Shown here one piece after another: positions 1 to 8,409 of a stretch of 64,000 bases of DNA; within the stretch, counting starts at the first letter, position 1, and each line of letters begins with the position of its first letter. The stretch comes from Kurthia huakuii LAM0618 (GTDB lineage Bacteria > Bacillota > Bacilli > Bacillales_A > Planococcaceae). Below the pieces are notes generated by a model. It searched no databases. It had not been told where the DNA came from and saw only the letters and a list, made by a program, of their open reading frames with translations. The stretch is from assembly GCF_000505545.1 (NCBI RefSeq), contig NZ_AYTB01000002.1:186001-250000 (forward strand), given 5' to 3'. A program made the position numbers and the translations under genes.

Positions 1-832
1 AATGAACGTGAAGGATGCAACAGGGAAAGAAGTAGAAATTAAGCAGGAACCTTCTAAAATTATTACGTTGTCACCGAGCATTACCGAGACATTATTTGCG
101 CTTGGGTTAGGCGATAAAGTAGAAGGTGTAACGTCGAACGATGATTATCCGAAAGAGGCAACGGAAAAGCCCAAAGTCGGTGATATGAATCCGAACATTG
201 AAAAAATTATTTCATTAGAACCTGATTTTGTCATGATTGATGAATCATCAATGAGCACAGCGGAAGCGGGTTTAGCACAACTTCGCGATGCTGGTATTAC
301 GGTATTTGTCGTACCAACAGCGAATTCATTCGATGAAACGTATGCGAGCATCGAATTAATCGGGAAAGTAACGAATAAAGAAGATGAAGCGAAAAAAATC
401 GTTGCCGATATGAACGCGAAAATTGCGGACGTCCAACAAAAAATTAACGATTCAAACGTCAAAGAACGCTCTGTGTTTGTTGAAACATCAGATGCCCCCG
501 ATATTTATACAGCAGGTAACAATTCATATATGCAAGAAATGTTTGATTTAATTGGCGCAAACAATATTGCGAAAGATGGCGGCGAAAATTGGTATAAAAT
601 CGATGCAGAAGCGATTGTAAAAGGCAACCCAGATGTGATTATTGTGAAATATGATTATGTACCAAATATCGTCAATAAAATTAAAAAACGTGATGGCTTT
701 GATACGATTACAGCGGTAAAAGAAAACCAAATTGTCCAAGTAGATGACAACTTAACGAGTCGTACAGGTCCACGTTTAGCAGATGGTTTAGAAGAAATTG
801 CCAAAGCCATTTATCCAGAGGCTTTTAAATAA
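1..832 (+). CDS. btuF: Corrinoid/B12 ABC transporter substrate-binding protein (5' end cut by window edge)
   Basis: Extracytoplasmic binding protein that delivers cobalamin or cobinamide to the BtuCD-type importer encoded next. The visible 276 residues are the mature TroA/BtuF-like fold: the start of the domain (KIITLSPSITETLFALGLGD), then PKVGDMNPNIEKIISLEPDFV, typical of class III binding proteins with a long central helix. The reading frame is open to the first base and no signal peptide or lipobox is visible, so the true start lies upstream of the window. Its stop overlaps the btuC start by one base (TAATG). The substrate could in principle be an iron siderophore; the eight cobamide genes downstream make a corrinoid much more likely. 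Confidence 0.88.
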   Translation, partial: MNVKDATGKEVEIKQEPSKIITLSPSITETLFALGLGDKVEGVTSNDDYPKEATEKPKVGDMNPNIEKIISLEPDFVMIDESSMSTAEAGLAQLRDAGITVFVVPTANSFDETYASIELIGKVTNKEDEAKKIVADMNAKIADVQQKINDSNVKERSVFVETSDAPDIYTAGNNSYMQEMFDLIGANNIAKDGGENWYKIDAEAIVKGNPDVIIVKYDYVPNIVNKIKKRDGFDTITAVKENQIVQVDDNLTSRTGPRLADGLEEIAKAIYPEAFK

Positions 833-1827
833 TGAAAAAACATGTTGTCGGGTATAGCGTATCAATCATGTTACTGTTTGTAGCAGCATGGTTTGCGATT
901 AGCGTTGGTTCGGTGAAAGTTCCGCTATCGGTACTGTGGAATCCATCATCAGCTGATGCCGCCTCGGCAAATATTATATGGAAAATCCGCGTGCCACGTG
1001 TGATTTTGGCCGGTCTTGTAGGGGCAGCACTTGCTATGGCGGGTGCTGCCTTTCAAGGTTTACTAAAAAATCCGCTGGCCGATCCATATACGCTCGGGGT
1101 TTCTTCTGGGGCATCAGTCGGCGCGGTGATGACGATTTTCTTCGGCATTTCAACATCATCACTTGGACTCTATACTTTACCGATTTTTAGTATGCTTGGC
1201 GCAATGGCGGCGATGGTGCTAGTGCTGAGTTTTGCACGTTTAGTCGACCGCTCGATGAAAATGGAAACGTTAATTTTAACTGGGATTATTGTGAGTGCTT
1301 TTTTAAGCTCCGTTATTTCACTAATGATTGCGCTAACGGGTGATGAGCTACGCCAAATTTTAAATTGGTTGATGGGTAGTGTATCGATGCGCGGCTGGCC
1401 GTATATTAAAATGATCTGGCCATTTTTAGTCATCGGTGGACTTATGCTATGGATGAATCGTAAAGAGCTAAATGCGTTACTATTCGGTGAAGAGCGCGCG
1501 CATTACTTAGGGGTAAATGTCAAGCGCAGTAAATGGATGATTTTAGTCGGCGGCTCGATTTTAACGGGCTGTGCAGTGGCAGTATCCGGGACGATTGGCT
1601 TTGTTGGGCTTGTCGTGCCGCATATGACGCGTTTATTATTTGGCGCCGACCATCGCCATTTGTTGCCATTATCGATTATTAACGGTGCGACATTGTTAAT
1701 TGTTTGTGATTTAGTTGCGCGAACGATTATTGCACCATCGGAGTTACCAATTGGCGTTATTACATCGTTTATCGGTGCGCCAGTATTTGCATATATCTTC
1801 TTTAGACAACGTAGAAAGGGGCGGTAG
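832..1827 (+). CDS. btuC: Corrinoid ABC transporter permease, FecCD family
   Basis: Membrane subunit of the B12 importer, 331 residues, the usual length for BtuC/FecCD. Hydrophobic segments run through the whole protein (about ten helices expected for the family). The conserved cytoplasmic coupling region near residues 240-265 is clear: SGTIGFVGLVVPHMTRLLFG. The early motif RVPRVILAGLVGAALAMAGAAFQ followed by NPLADPYTLGVSSGASVGA is diagnostic of FecCD permeases. It sits between btuF (1-base overlap) and the ATPase gene (2-base gap), so the three are surely one transcript. Confidence 0.92.
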   Translation: MKKHVVGYSVSIMLLFVAAWFAISVGSVKVPLSVLWNPSSADAASANIIWKIRVPRVILAGLVGAALAMAGAAFQGLLKNPLADPYTLGVSSGASVGAVMTIFFGISTSSLGLYTLPIFSMLGAMAAMVLVLSFARLVDRSMKMETLILTGIIVSAFLSSVISLMIALTGDELRQILNWLMGSVSMRGWPYIKMIWPFLVIGGLMLWMNRKELNALLFGEERAHYLGVNVKRSKWMILVGGSILTGCAVAVSGTIGFVGLVVPHMTRLLFGADHRHLLPLSIINGATLLIVCDLVARTIIAPSELPIGVITSFIGAPVFAYIFFRQRRKGR

Positions 1828-1829
1828 CA

Positions 1830-3296
1830 ATGTTAGAAGTTCGCAGCTTAACAGGTGGCTATGACAAGAAAGAAATCGTGCACGATGTTAGTTTTTCATT
1901 AAAAAAGGGGCATATGCTTGGCATTTTAGGACCAAATGGTAGCGGTAAATCGACACTGCTTAAAATGATTAGTGGCATTTTACCGGTAACAGCGGGTGAG
2001 ATTTTAATTGATGAAATGCCGCGACACAGTTATAAACAAAAAGAATTAGCGCGTAAGATGGCCGTGTTGCCGCAGCTACATGCGCATGCTTTTTCACATA
2101 CCGTATCTGAAACGGTCGCGCTTGGACGTTATCCACATCAAAGTGGTTTGTTTTCACAGTGGTCTACTGATGATGAGCGTGCGTCAACCGAGGCGATGCA
2201 ACAAACGGGCGTTGCGAAATATTGCGAACACGAGCTCGAATATTTATCGGGCGGTGAGCAACAGCGAACGTTTATCGCACAGGCGCTTGCACAGCAGGCG
2301 GAGCTTTTATTATTAGATGAACCAACAAATCATTTAGATTTAGAACATCAACGTCAAATTATGGATATGTTAAAGCACGAGGTGGAAGAACGTCAGCTAA
2401 CGGTTGTATCGATTTTCCACGATATGAATTTAGCGGCACTGTATTGTGATGAATTGCTATTACTTGAAAATGGTCGTGTGCGTGCCTGTGGTGAGCCGGC
2501 AGAAGTGTTGACCGAAGATGAAATTGCTGAAGTTTACCATACGGCCGTTGCACGTTTTGCGCATCCACAACTTGCGACGCCACAAATGGCTCTATTGCCT
2601 GATACGGTTGTAGCCGACAATTGTGTAACGCTTGAGCAGTTTACAGTGAAATCACAGTATGTTCATTTGCACACCGATAAACCGCTACGTACGTTGTCAG
2701 CGGCGCTACATAATCCGGGCTTTGGCTGGTTTCGTCATTTTTTAAACCGGACGGTCGATGAACATTATATGAGCGACGATGCGCATACAGAGATGAAAAA
2801 TTATATTGCTAATGAGCAATTGCCAATCGAACAAACGGTGGCGATGATGACCGCTGTAGATGTGCAACATGCGGTCATTCGCCGCTATACAAACGACGAG
2901 CATGAAATTTTCGTCATGGTCACAGCGGGTGTCGGTAATGCAGTCGATGCGGCGCGTGGGCATTTACATGCAGAACCACAACGCGTTGGAACGATTAATT
3001 TATGGGCCATTATTAACGGCGAGCTGAGTGATGAATCATTTATGCAAGCGATGATGACGACGATTGAAGCAAAGGTCAAGGCCATGCAAGATGGCGAGAT
3101 TTACGATACGCATACCGGCACAATTGCGACCGGGACATCGACCGATAGCGTGTTGATTGCGGCAACACAGAGTGGGCGAAAATATGAATATGCCGGGACG
3201 ATTACCGCTATTGGGAAGTTGATTGGGCGCGGTGTTTATGAAACAATGCTCATTGCACTCGATGATTACAAACGCGCGAAAGGGTGGATTCAATGA
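1830..3296 (+). CDS. btuD: Corrinoid ABC transporter ATPase fused to adenosylcobinamide amidohydrolase (BtuD-CbiZ)
   Basis: Two-domain protein of 488 residues. Residues 1-250 are an ABC ATPase: Walker A GPNGSGKST near 34-42, signature LSGGEQQRTFIAQAL, Walker B LLLLDEPTNHLD, and a switch histidine in FHD. From about residue 290 the sequence matches the CbiZ family (VTAGVGNA near 364, GTINLWAIINGELSD, GTIATGTSTDSVLIA, YAGTITAIGKLIGRGVYE). CbiZ removes the aminopropanol arm of adenosylcobinamide to give adenosylcobyric acid, which CbiB then rebuilds. The same fusion is known in Bacillus YvrA. It couples import with remodelling of foreign corrinoids. The stop overlaps the cbiB start (ATGA). Confidence 0.9.
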   Translation: MLEVRSLTGGYDKKEIVHDVSFSLKKGHMLGILGPNGSGKSTLLKMISGILPVTAGEILIDEMPRHSYKQKELARKMAVLPQLHAHAFSHTVSETVALGRYPHQSGLFSQWSTDDERASTEAMQQTGVAKYCEHELEYLSGGEQQRTFIAQALAQQAELLLLDEPTNHLDLEHQRQIMDMLKHEVEERQLTVVSIFHDMNLAALYCDELLLLENGRVRACGEPAEVLTEDEIAEVYHTAVARFAHPQLATPQMALLPDTVVADNCVTLEQFTVKSQYVHLHTDKPLRTLSAALHNPGFGWFRHFLNRTVDEHYMSDDAHTEMKNYIANEQLPIEQTVAMMTAVDVQHAVIRRYTNDEHEIFVMVTAGVGNAVDAARGHLHAEPQRVGTINLWAIINGELSDESFMQAMMTTIEAKVKAMQDGEIYDTHTGTIATGTSTDSVLIAATQSGRKYEYAGTITAIGKLIGRGVYETMLIALDDYKRAKGWIQ

Positions 3297-4249
3297 TTTT
3301 GAACCACCTAATTGCTTGTACAATTGGCGTCCTAATCGACCGATTATACGGTGAGCCGCGCTATATTAAACACCCGGTTATTGTCATTGGCAACTTGATT
3401 GCATGGTTTACGAAAAAGTTAAATCATGGCAAACAGCGTAAAGCAAAAGGCGCAGTTGCGGCAGTGGCGACGATTGCGATTACCGGTGTGCTCGTCTTGT
3501 TACTCGTCTATATGAGCTATGCGGTACATCGCTATTTAGGCGTCGCCGTCGAAAGCTTACTTATTGCACTTGGATTAGCGCAAAAAAGTTTAAAACAAGC
3601 CGCGCGCGATGTACATGACCCGCTTGTCGCTGGCGATTTAGATGAGGCGCGTACAAAGCTTGGCTGGATTGTTGGGCGCGATACCGAACAGCTAGATGAG
3701 GCAAATATTACGCGTGGCGTTGTTGAAACGGTTTCTGAAAATACGAGCGACGGCGTGACAGCACCGCTATTTTACGCACTATTATTTGGTGCGACAGGTT
3801 TATGGGTGTATAAGGCCATTAACACACTTGATTCAATGATTGCGTACAAAAATGAGCAATACGGCGAGTTTGGTTTTGTAGCAGCAAAAATCGATGACGT
3901 GGCAAACGTTGTTCCGAGTCGTATTACTGGCTTGCTAATCTTGTTAGTAACAAAAAATCGTTACGGTTTACCGTTTAAAGAAAGATTTCAGAAGTGGCGC
4001 GTCGATGCGAAAAAACATCCAAGTCCCAATAGTGGATACTTAGAAGCAGCGACTGCTTATCAACTCGGCATCCAACTTGGTGGTTTAAATTATTACGGTG
4101 GTATCGCGTCACATCGCCAAGAAATGGGCGAACCACATCAGACATTATCTGCAAAACATATCGATGATGCAATCATACAAATGCAACGCGCCACGATTGC
4201 TTTTTTAGTCATCGGTCTTATTATAGGAGGGCTGTTCATTGTTGCCTAA
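3293..4249 (+). CDS. cbiB: Adenosylcobinamide-phosphate synthase
   Basis: Membrane enzyme that attaches aminopropanol phosphate to adenosylcobyric acid, closing the loop opened by CbiZ. The family signature is plain (GVVETVSENTSDGVTAPLFYALLFG), as are the N-terminal DRLYGEPRYIKHPVIVIGNLI and the later PNSGYLEAATAYQLGIQLGG. I chose ATG 3293 (318 residues), which overlaps the preceding stop as ATGA and has AAGGG upstream; an in-frame GTG three codons earlier is less well placed. The aminopropanol phosphate comes from the CobD decarboxylase encoded next. Confidence 0.93.
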   Translation: MILNHLIACTIGVLIDRLYGEPRYIKHPVIVIGNLIAWFTKKLNHGKQRKAKGAVAAVATIAITGVLVLLLVYMSYAVHRYLGVAVESLLIALGLAQKSLKQAARDVHDPLVAGDLDEARTKLGWIVGRDTEQLDEANITRGVVETVSENTSDGVTAPLFYALLFGATGLWVYKAINTLDSMIAYKNEQYGEFGFVAAKIDDVANVVPSRITGLLILLVTKNRYGLPFKERFQKWRVDAKKHPSPNSGYLEAATAYQLGIQLGGLNYYGGIASHRQEMGEPHQTLSAKHIDDAIIQMQRATIAFLVIGLIIGGLFIVA

Positions 4250-5318
4250 TCACGGAGCAAATCCATTACAACTTTATAAAGCAATGCAGTTACAAGCGCC
4301 GGAGACCATCATTGATTTTAGCGAAAATGTTAATCATTTACCGTTTCCGCTAACATTAGATGTCGAGTCGTTATTGCCGGTTATTACGGCGTATCCACAT
4401 CCAGATGGCGAGCCATTTTTAAGCGCTGTCGCTACGTATCATGGCGTTGAAAAAGACGAGATTTTACTCGGTAATGGTGCGGCTGAAATTTTTGCGCTAC
4501 TTGGCAATTTATTGGCGAATAAACGCGCGCTCATCGTCCATCCAACATTTTCTGAATACGAGGCAACGCTTGCACCGCATCATGTGGCGTTTGAACATGT
4601 TGTCGTCGATGATATCGCGACATATGCGCTACCGATGCAAACATTGCGCGAAAAAATTCCGTACGTGTCGGCCATTTATTTATGCACACCAAACAATCCA
4701 ACAGGTGTCTTACCACCACGTGAAGATTTACAGCAAATCATTGAGTGGGCACAGGCAACTGCGACACTTGTTGTGCTTGATGAAGCCTTTTTAGATTGGA
4801 TTGACGAAGAGCCATCATTTATTACCGAAGCACCGAATTATGACCATGTCATTGTCGTGCGTTCGATGACAAAAATGTATAAAATGCCGGGTTTACGGCT
4901 TGGTTATGCAGTAGCAAATGCAACACTAATTCAGGAATTAACACGTTTTGCGGCGCATTGGCATATTAATGGTGTCGCGAGTGTTGTGGGCGCAAAAATG
5001 CTTATATTACATAATTATCGAGAGAAATCCATTCGTGAAGTAGCGGTTTCACGTGAAACAACACAAGCGTTTTTACGTGCGCAAGGATGCATGACGACAG
5101 CTAGCCAAACGAATTACATTAGTTTTCAGCTAGCACAGCCGCATGAAAGTGATGCTTTTTACCGCTTCATGTTAGCGCGCGGGCTCGTATTACGTCATTC
5201 AAAAAATTTCCGCGGTATGGACGGCGATTGGTTCCGCATTGGCATGAAGGCGCGTGCACAAATGGAATCCTTTGAACAGGGGATGATGGCATGGCAACAA
5301 CACCGCTTATCTTTATAA
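4239..5318 (+). CDS. cobD: Threonine-phosphate decarboxylase, PLP dependent (CobD)
   Basis: Class I/II fold aminotransferase-like enzyme of 359 residues that decarboxylates L-threonine phosphate to (R)-1-amino-2-propanol phosphate, the CbiB substrate. Visible motifs are FSENVNHLPFP at the start, LGNGAAEIFALLG, CTPNNPTGVL, the DEAF aspartate, and the PLP-binding lysine in RSMTKMYKMPGLRLGYAVA. The start is TTG 4239, nine bases after AGGAGG at 4225-4230, and it overlaps the end of cbiB by 11 bases. The family is close to histidinol-phosphate aminotransferase (HisC), but the neighbourhood fixes the role. Confidence 0.88.
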   Translation: MLPNHGANPLQLYKAMQLQAPETIIDFSENVNHLPFPLTLDVESLLPVITAYPHPDGEPFLSAVATYHGVEKDEILLGNGAAEIFALLGNLLANKRALIVHPTFSEYEATLAPHHVAFEHVVVDDIATYALPMQTLREKIPYVSAIYLCTPNNPTGVLPPREDLQQIIEWAQATATLVVLDEAFLDWIDEEPSFITEAPNYDHVIVVRSMTKMYKMPGLRLGYAVANATLIQELTRFAAHWHINGVASVVGAKMLILHNYREKSIREVAVSRETTQAFLRAQGCMTTASQTNYISFQLAQPHESDAFYRFMLARGLVLRHSKNFRGMDGDWFRIGMKARAQMESFEQGMMAWQQHRLSL

Positions 5319-5872
5319 CAGGTGGCGTGCGTAGTGGTAAAAGTCATTTTGCCGAACAATTGACGAAGCAATTATGTAGTGACGGGCAGCAATTAGTTTA
5401 TATTGCGACCGGTGTGGCCTTTGATGATGAAATGGCGCGGCGCATTGCGCATCATAAAAAACTTCGTGCAGGCGATGGCTGGCAAACAATTGAACATCCA
5501 ACTGATTTTTCGACGTTACGACAACGGCTACCGGCTCATGCGGTCGTGCTGTGGGACTGCGCAACAACATGGCTTGGTAATGAGTGCTATGACGATGCGG
5601 CTTGGCAATCTCCGCAGCGTTTACGTGTACGTATTGATGCGATGAAACAAGCTATTGACGATATGCGGCACGCACAAATACCGCTTGTGATCGTGTCGAA
5701 TGAAATGCTTGATGCACCGATTCCATCGTTTGAGGAAACAACTGTGTACACACGCACGTTAGGGGAATTGCATCAATGGTTTGTTCAGCAGGCGACGATT
5801 GCGATTGAGATGGAGTACGGCTATAAAAAAATATGGAAGGGAGCAGCGCATTTTGAAAAACAGTTTATCTAG
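5291..5872 (+). CDS. cobU: Adenosylcobinamide kinase/guanylyltransferase CobU, with unusual C-terminal motif
   Basis: Phosphorylates adenosylcobinamide and transfers GMP to it, making AdoCbi-GDP. 193 residues; P-loop GGVRSGKSHFAE at the N-terminus and the guanylylation-site histidine region RRIAHHKKLR near residues 41-50. The usual SNEVGxGIVP motif is degenerate here (SNEMLDAPIPSFEETT), although the rest of that region still aligns (RTLGELHQWFVQQA, GYKKIWKG). A second, shorter CobU-like gene two genes downstream keeps that motif. It overlaps cobD by 28 bases. Confidence 0.85.
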   Translation: MATTPLIFITGGVRSGKSHFAEQLTKQLCSDGQQLVYIATGVAFDDEMARRIAHHKKLRAGDGWQTIEHPTDFSTLRQRLPAHAVVLWDCATTWLGNECYDDAAWQSPQRLRVRIDAMKQAIDDMRHAQIPLVIVSNEMLDAPIPSFEETTVYTRTLGELHQWFVQQATIAIEMEYGYKKIWKGAAHFEKQFI

Positions 5873-6623
5873 CATCTTGCTGGCTTTTCAATTTTTTACG
5901 GTCGTGCCAGTAAACAAAACGATTGATATGAATCACAAAACAATCACCGGTATGTTTCAATTTTTACCGTGGCTAGGGGCATTAATGGGCGCTGTTGTGG
6001 CGCTTATTTTTGAAGGCTTACAAGTAACCGACAGCAGTCCGTTATTAATTGGCTTTCTTGTTGTGATGGCGTTTATTATTTGGACAGGTGGCCTTCATTT
6101 AGATGGATTTACCGATATGGGCGATGCCTATTTTTCGTATCGCGACTTAAAGAAACGCCAGCAAATTTTAGAAGACCCACGCGTCGGCGCATTTGGTGCG
6201 ATGGCCTTATTATTTTTAGTATTAACGAAAATCGTCTTTTTAACCGAACTCGTAACACAGAATATTTTAGCGAGCTATTGGCTCATTTTCGTGCCATTTT
6301 TAGCGCGCTCAGCACTCGGTTTTTACCTCGTTTGGACGAAGCCATCAAAAGATACCGGCATCGGATTTTTTTTCCGTACGCATATTCATTTAAAGCATTA
6401 TTTATTGTTTACGACATTATCATTACTCATTGGTACCGCACTCATTGCCTACTGGGCACAGACGTGGATTCCAGTCGCACTTGTTGGACTTGTGTTAGTG
6501 GCAGTTGTCGTCTATAAATTGTGGACGAAGAAAAATTTTGGCGGGGCATCGGGCGATTTATATGGTGCTTTTATCGAAGGAACGGAGGCGCTATTATGGA
6601 TCACGCTGTTGTGCTTGAGCTAA
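5853..6623 (+). CDS. cobS: Adenosylcobinamide-GDP ribazoletransferase (cobalamin synthase)
   Basis: Integral membrane enzyme that joins AdoCbi-GDP with alpha-ribazole (phosphate) to give adenosylcobalamin (phosphate). Diagnostic sequence: QFFTVVPV near the N-terminus, then GGLHLDGFTDMGDAYFSYRD and ILEDPRVGAFGAMAL, followed by several hydrophobic helices. I use TTG 5853 (256 residues), preceded by GGAAGGGAG at 5835-5843; an upstream open stretch in the same frame overlaps cobU and has no family similarity. No cobT gene is in the window, so the alpha-ribazole source is elsewhere. Confidence 0.9.
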   Translation: MKNSLSSILLAFQFFTVVPVNKTIDMNHKTITGMFQFLPWLGALMGAVVALIFEGLQVTDSSPLLIGFLVVMAFIIWTGGLHLDGFTDMGDAYFSYRDLKKRQQILEDPRVGAFGAMALLFLVLTKIVFLTELVTQNILASYWLIFVPFLARSALGFYLVWTKPSKDTGIGFFFRTHIHLKHYLLFTTLSLLIGTALIAYWAQTWIPVALVGLVLVAVVVYKLWTKKNFGGASGDLYGAFIEGTEALLWITLLCLS

Positions 6624-7198
6624 TGCGTCATGCCAAAACACCAGGCAACGCGGCACATCGTTATGTTGGCTGGACCGATGAATCAATTATCGAAGCGCCG
6701 CTACCGGTCATAGATGCGCGCGCTGAACATGTGATTTGCAGTGATTTAACGCGTACAATCGAAACGGCGGCACATTATTTTCCACAAGCTACACCACAAT
6801 GTATCGCCGCATTTCGCGAAAGTCATTTCGGCGATTTTGAAATGAAAACGTATGAACAACTAAAAGAAATCCCGGCGTACCGTGCATGGATTGATGCGCC
6901 GGAAAATGTGGCGCCACCACATGGTGAAACGCTAACCATTCTTTACAAGCGCGTACAAACGGCTATGACACAACTAGCTGCTAGGCGTCACCAATATGCG
7001 GTACTGCATGGTGGTACAATTCGCGCGCTACTCGTACAATTTGCGCCGCAGCCAAGTGCATTTTGGGACTGGCATGTGGGGCATGACACGCGCTTTGTTT
7101 TAACATGGAATTCACGCCAAGCTTTTGAGGAGGGACAGCGATGCACATCGTTATCGGTGGAGCCTTTAACGGCAAGCGAGCATATGTCAAACAACTAA
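6596..7198 (+). CDS. cobC: Alpha-ribazole phosphatase, histidine phosphatase family
   Basis: Removes phosphate from alpha-ribazole phosphate or from adenosylcobalamin phosphate. 200 residues with the phosphohistidine motif LMRHAKTPGN at the N-terminus, ESHFGDFEMKTYEQL in the middle, and the second catalytic histidine in LHGGTIRALLV. ATG 6596 follows GGAGG at 6584-6588; the longer open frame upstream lies inside cobS. The general phosphoglycerate-mutase-like family is broad, so the substrate is assigned by the operon. It overlaps the next gene by 58 bases. Confidence 0.82.
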   Translation: MDHAVVLELMRHAKTPGNAAHRYVGWTDESIIEAPLPVIDARAEHVICSDLTRTIETAAHYFPQATPQCIAAFRESHFGDFEMKTYEQLKEIPAYRAWIDAPENVAPPHGETLTILYKRVQTAMTQLAARRHQYAVLHGGTIRALLVQFAPQPSAFWDWHVGHDTRFVLTWNSRQAFEEGQRCTSLSVEPLTASEHMSNN

Positions 7199-7533
7199 TT
7201 GACGCGGTGTGGTATGAACAGCAGCTACCAGAAAGCGTGCAAGGAAATATCGTCATTGCCGGCTTAGAAGGACTTTTACGTGCGCATCTCGAAGAAGAAG
7301 AGGAGCAAGTGGCGGCTATTTTTGCTGAAAAGCTCCGCGACTTGAATGCACAAAGCGATGAACTCATCGTCATTTTAACGGATATGGGTCGCGGCGTTGT
7401 ACCGCTTGAAAAGGAACAACGCCAGCTGCGCGATACATGTGGGCGCCTCTATCAATTGCTGTTTAACGAGGCAACAACGATTACGCGCATTTGGTACGGC
7501 TTGCCGGAAATTTTAAAAAAGGGGATGGAATAA
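7141..7533 (+). CDS. Short CobU-like protein, second copy in the operon
   Basis: 130 residues. The N-terminus GGAFNGKRAYVKQ is a variant P-loop and the C-terminus (LTDMGRGVVPLEKEQRQLRDTCGRLYQ, then GLPEILK) aligns with the CobU family motif SNEVGxGIVP...RDxxGRxNQ. The central part, including the guanylylated histidine, is missing, so it cannot be a complete bifunctional CobU. Glutamates cluster at residues 50-60. It may be a kinase-only form, a partner subunit of the upstream CobU, or a decaying duplicate. The stop TAA overlaps the pduO start (TAATG), so the two genes are likely translationally coupled. Confidence 0.7.
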   Translation: MHIVIGGAFNGKRAYVKQLIDAVWYEQQLPESVQGNIVIAGLEGLLRAHLEEEEEQVAAIFAEKLRDLNAQSDELIVILTDMGRGVVPLEKEQRQLRDTCGRLYQLLFNEATTITRIWYGLPEILKKGME

Positions 7534-8123
7534 TGAATATTTATACACGTACAGGCGATAAGGGGAAAACGAGTATTATTGGAGGACGCGTTGATAAAGA
7601 TGATTTTCGCGTTGAAGCATATGGCACAATCGATGAATTAAATGCGATTGTCGGCAAAGCGATGACCGAGCTAGATGCCGAAAAATTTGATGATATTTTA
7701 TACGATTTAGAAAAAATTCAAAATGAGTTATTTGATGGCGGTGGCGATTTAGCAAATGTTATGAAAGAGCGCCATTATAAATTAGCAGATGAACCAATCG
7801 AAGAAATGGAAGCGCGCATTGACGTTTTAATGAACGAAGCACCAGAGTTACAAAAATTCGTGTTACCTGGTGGTTCGCCAGCAGCAGCGACACTGCATAT
7901 TGCGCGTACTGTAGCGCGTCGTGCGGAGCGTTTAACAGTGACATTACTGAAAAATGCCGAAGAGGGTGACGTTTCACCTGTTGTTCAACGTTATTTAAAC
8001 CGTTTATCCGATTATTTATTTGCAGCGGCACTTGTCGTAAATGCACGATTAGGTGTACCAAATAATGAGTATGTTCGTAGCGCAAATGTCTTTAAAACTA
8101 GTAAGAAAAAGGACGGAAAGTAA
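7533..8123 (+). CDS. pduO: Corrinoid adenosyltransferase, PduO type
   Basis: Transfers the adenosyl group of ATP to cob(I)alamin, giving the cofactor form required by the mutase encoded later in the window. 196 residues with all family landmarks: YTRTGDKGKTSIIGG at the N-terminus, YGTIDELNAIVGKA, FVLPGG near the middle, RTVARRAERLTV and QRYLNRLSDYLFAAALVVN. ATG 7533 overlaps the preceding stop. It is the last gene of the corrinoid operon; a strong stem-loop with a T run follows about 80 bases downstream. Confidence 0.93.
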   Translation: MNIYTRTGDKGKTSIIGGRVDKDDFRVEAYGTIDELNAIVGKAMTELDAEKFDDILYDLEKIQNELFDGGGDLANVMKERHYKLADEPIEEMEARIDVLMNEAPELQKFVLPGGSPAAATLHIARTVARRAERLTVTLLKNAEEGDVSPVVQRYLNRLSDYLFAAALVVNARLGVPNNEYVRSANVFKTSKKKDGK

Positions 8124-8202
8124 TCTTACATGTAGATGTCAGTGAACATCTATCTATAAAAGTAAAAAATGTTTTGTAGTAAAATATTCCAATAAAACCA
8201 TT

Positions 8203-8251
8203 AAAAAGATATAAGCTATTGTCATTAGGGCGTAGCTTATATCTTTTTTTA
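8203..8251 (+). terminator. Rho-independent terminator of the corrinoid operon
   Basis: Perfect 16-base arms (8203-8218 and 8233-8248, the right arm TAGCTTATATCTTTTT) around a 14-base loop, ending in a run of T. It closes the btuF-pduO transcript. Confidence 0.85.
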
Positions 8252-8313
8252 ATATTGTTTTTAAAGAAAAATATGTATTTTTACGAAAAAATAAAACATA
8301 TTGCGGAAAATTA

Positions 8314-8343
8314 TTGACTGAGTGATGATTCATAAAGTAGAAT
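8314..8343 (+). promoter_or_regulatory. fadF promoter with overlapping FadR-like operator
   Basis: A sigma-A promoter can be read as TTGACT (8314-8319), 18-base spacer, TAGAAT (8338-8343). The spacer is almost filled by TGAGTGATGATTCATAAA (8319-8336), which agrees at most positions with the Bacillus FadR box TGAATGAMTANTCATTCA. FadR represses fatty-acid degradation genes and is released by long-chain acyl-CoA. The position between -35 and -10 fits repression. The match is by eye. Confidence 0.55.
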
Positions 8344-8409
8344 ATTGTTAATTCCAAATGTAACCAAATACTATACAAAAAGGAAAATCAGTCTTTAGGG
8401 GGGAAAGGC

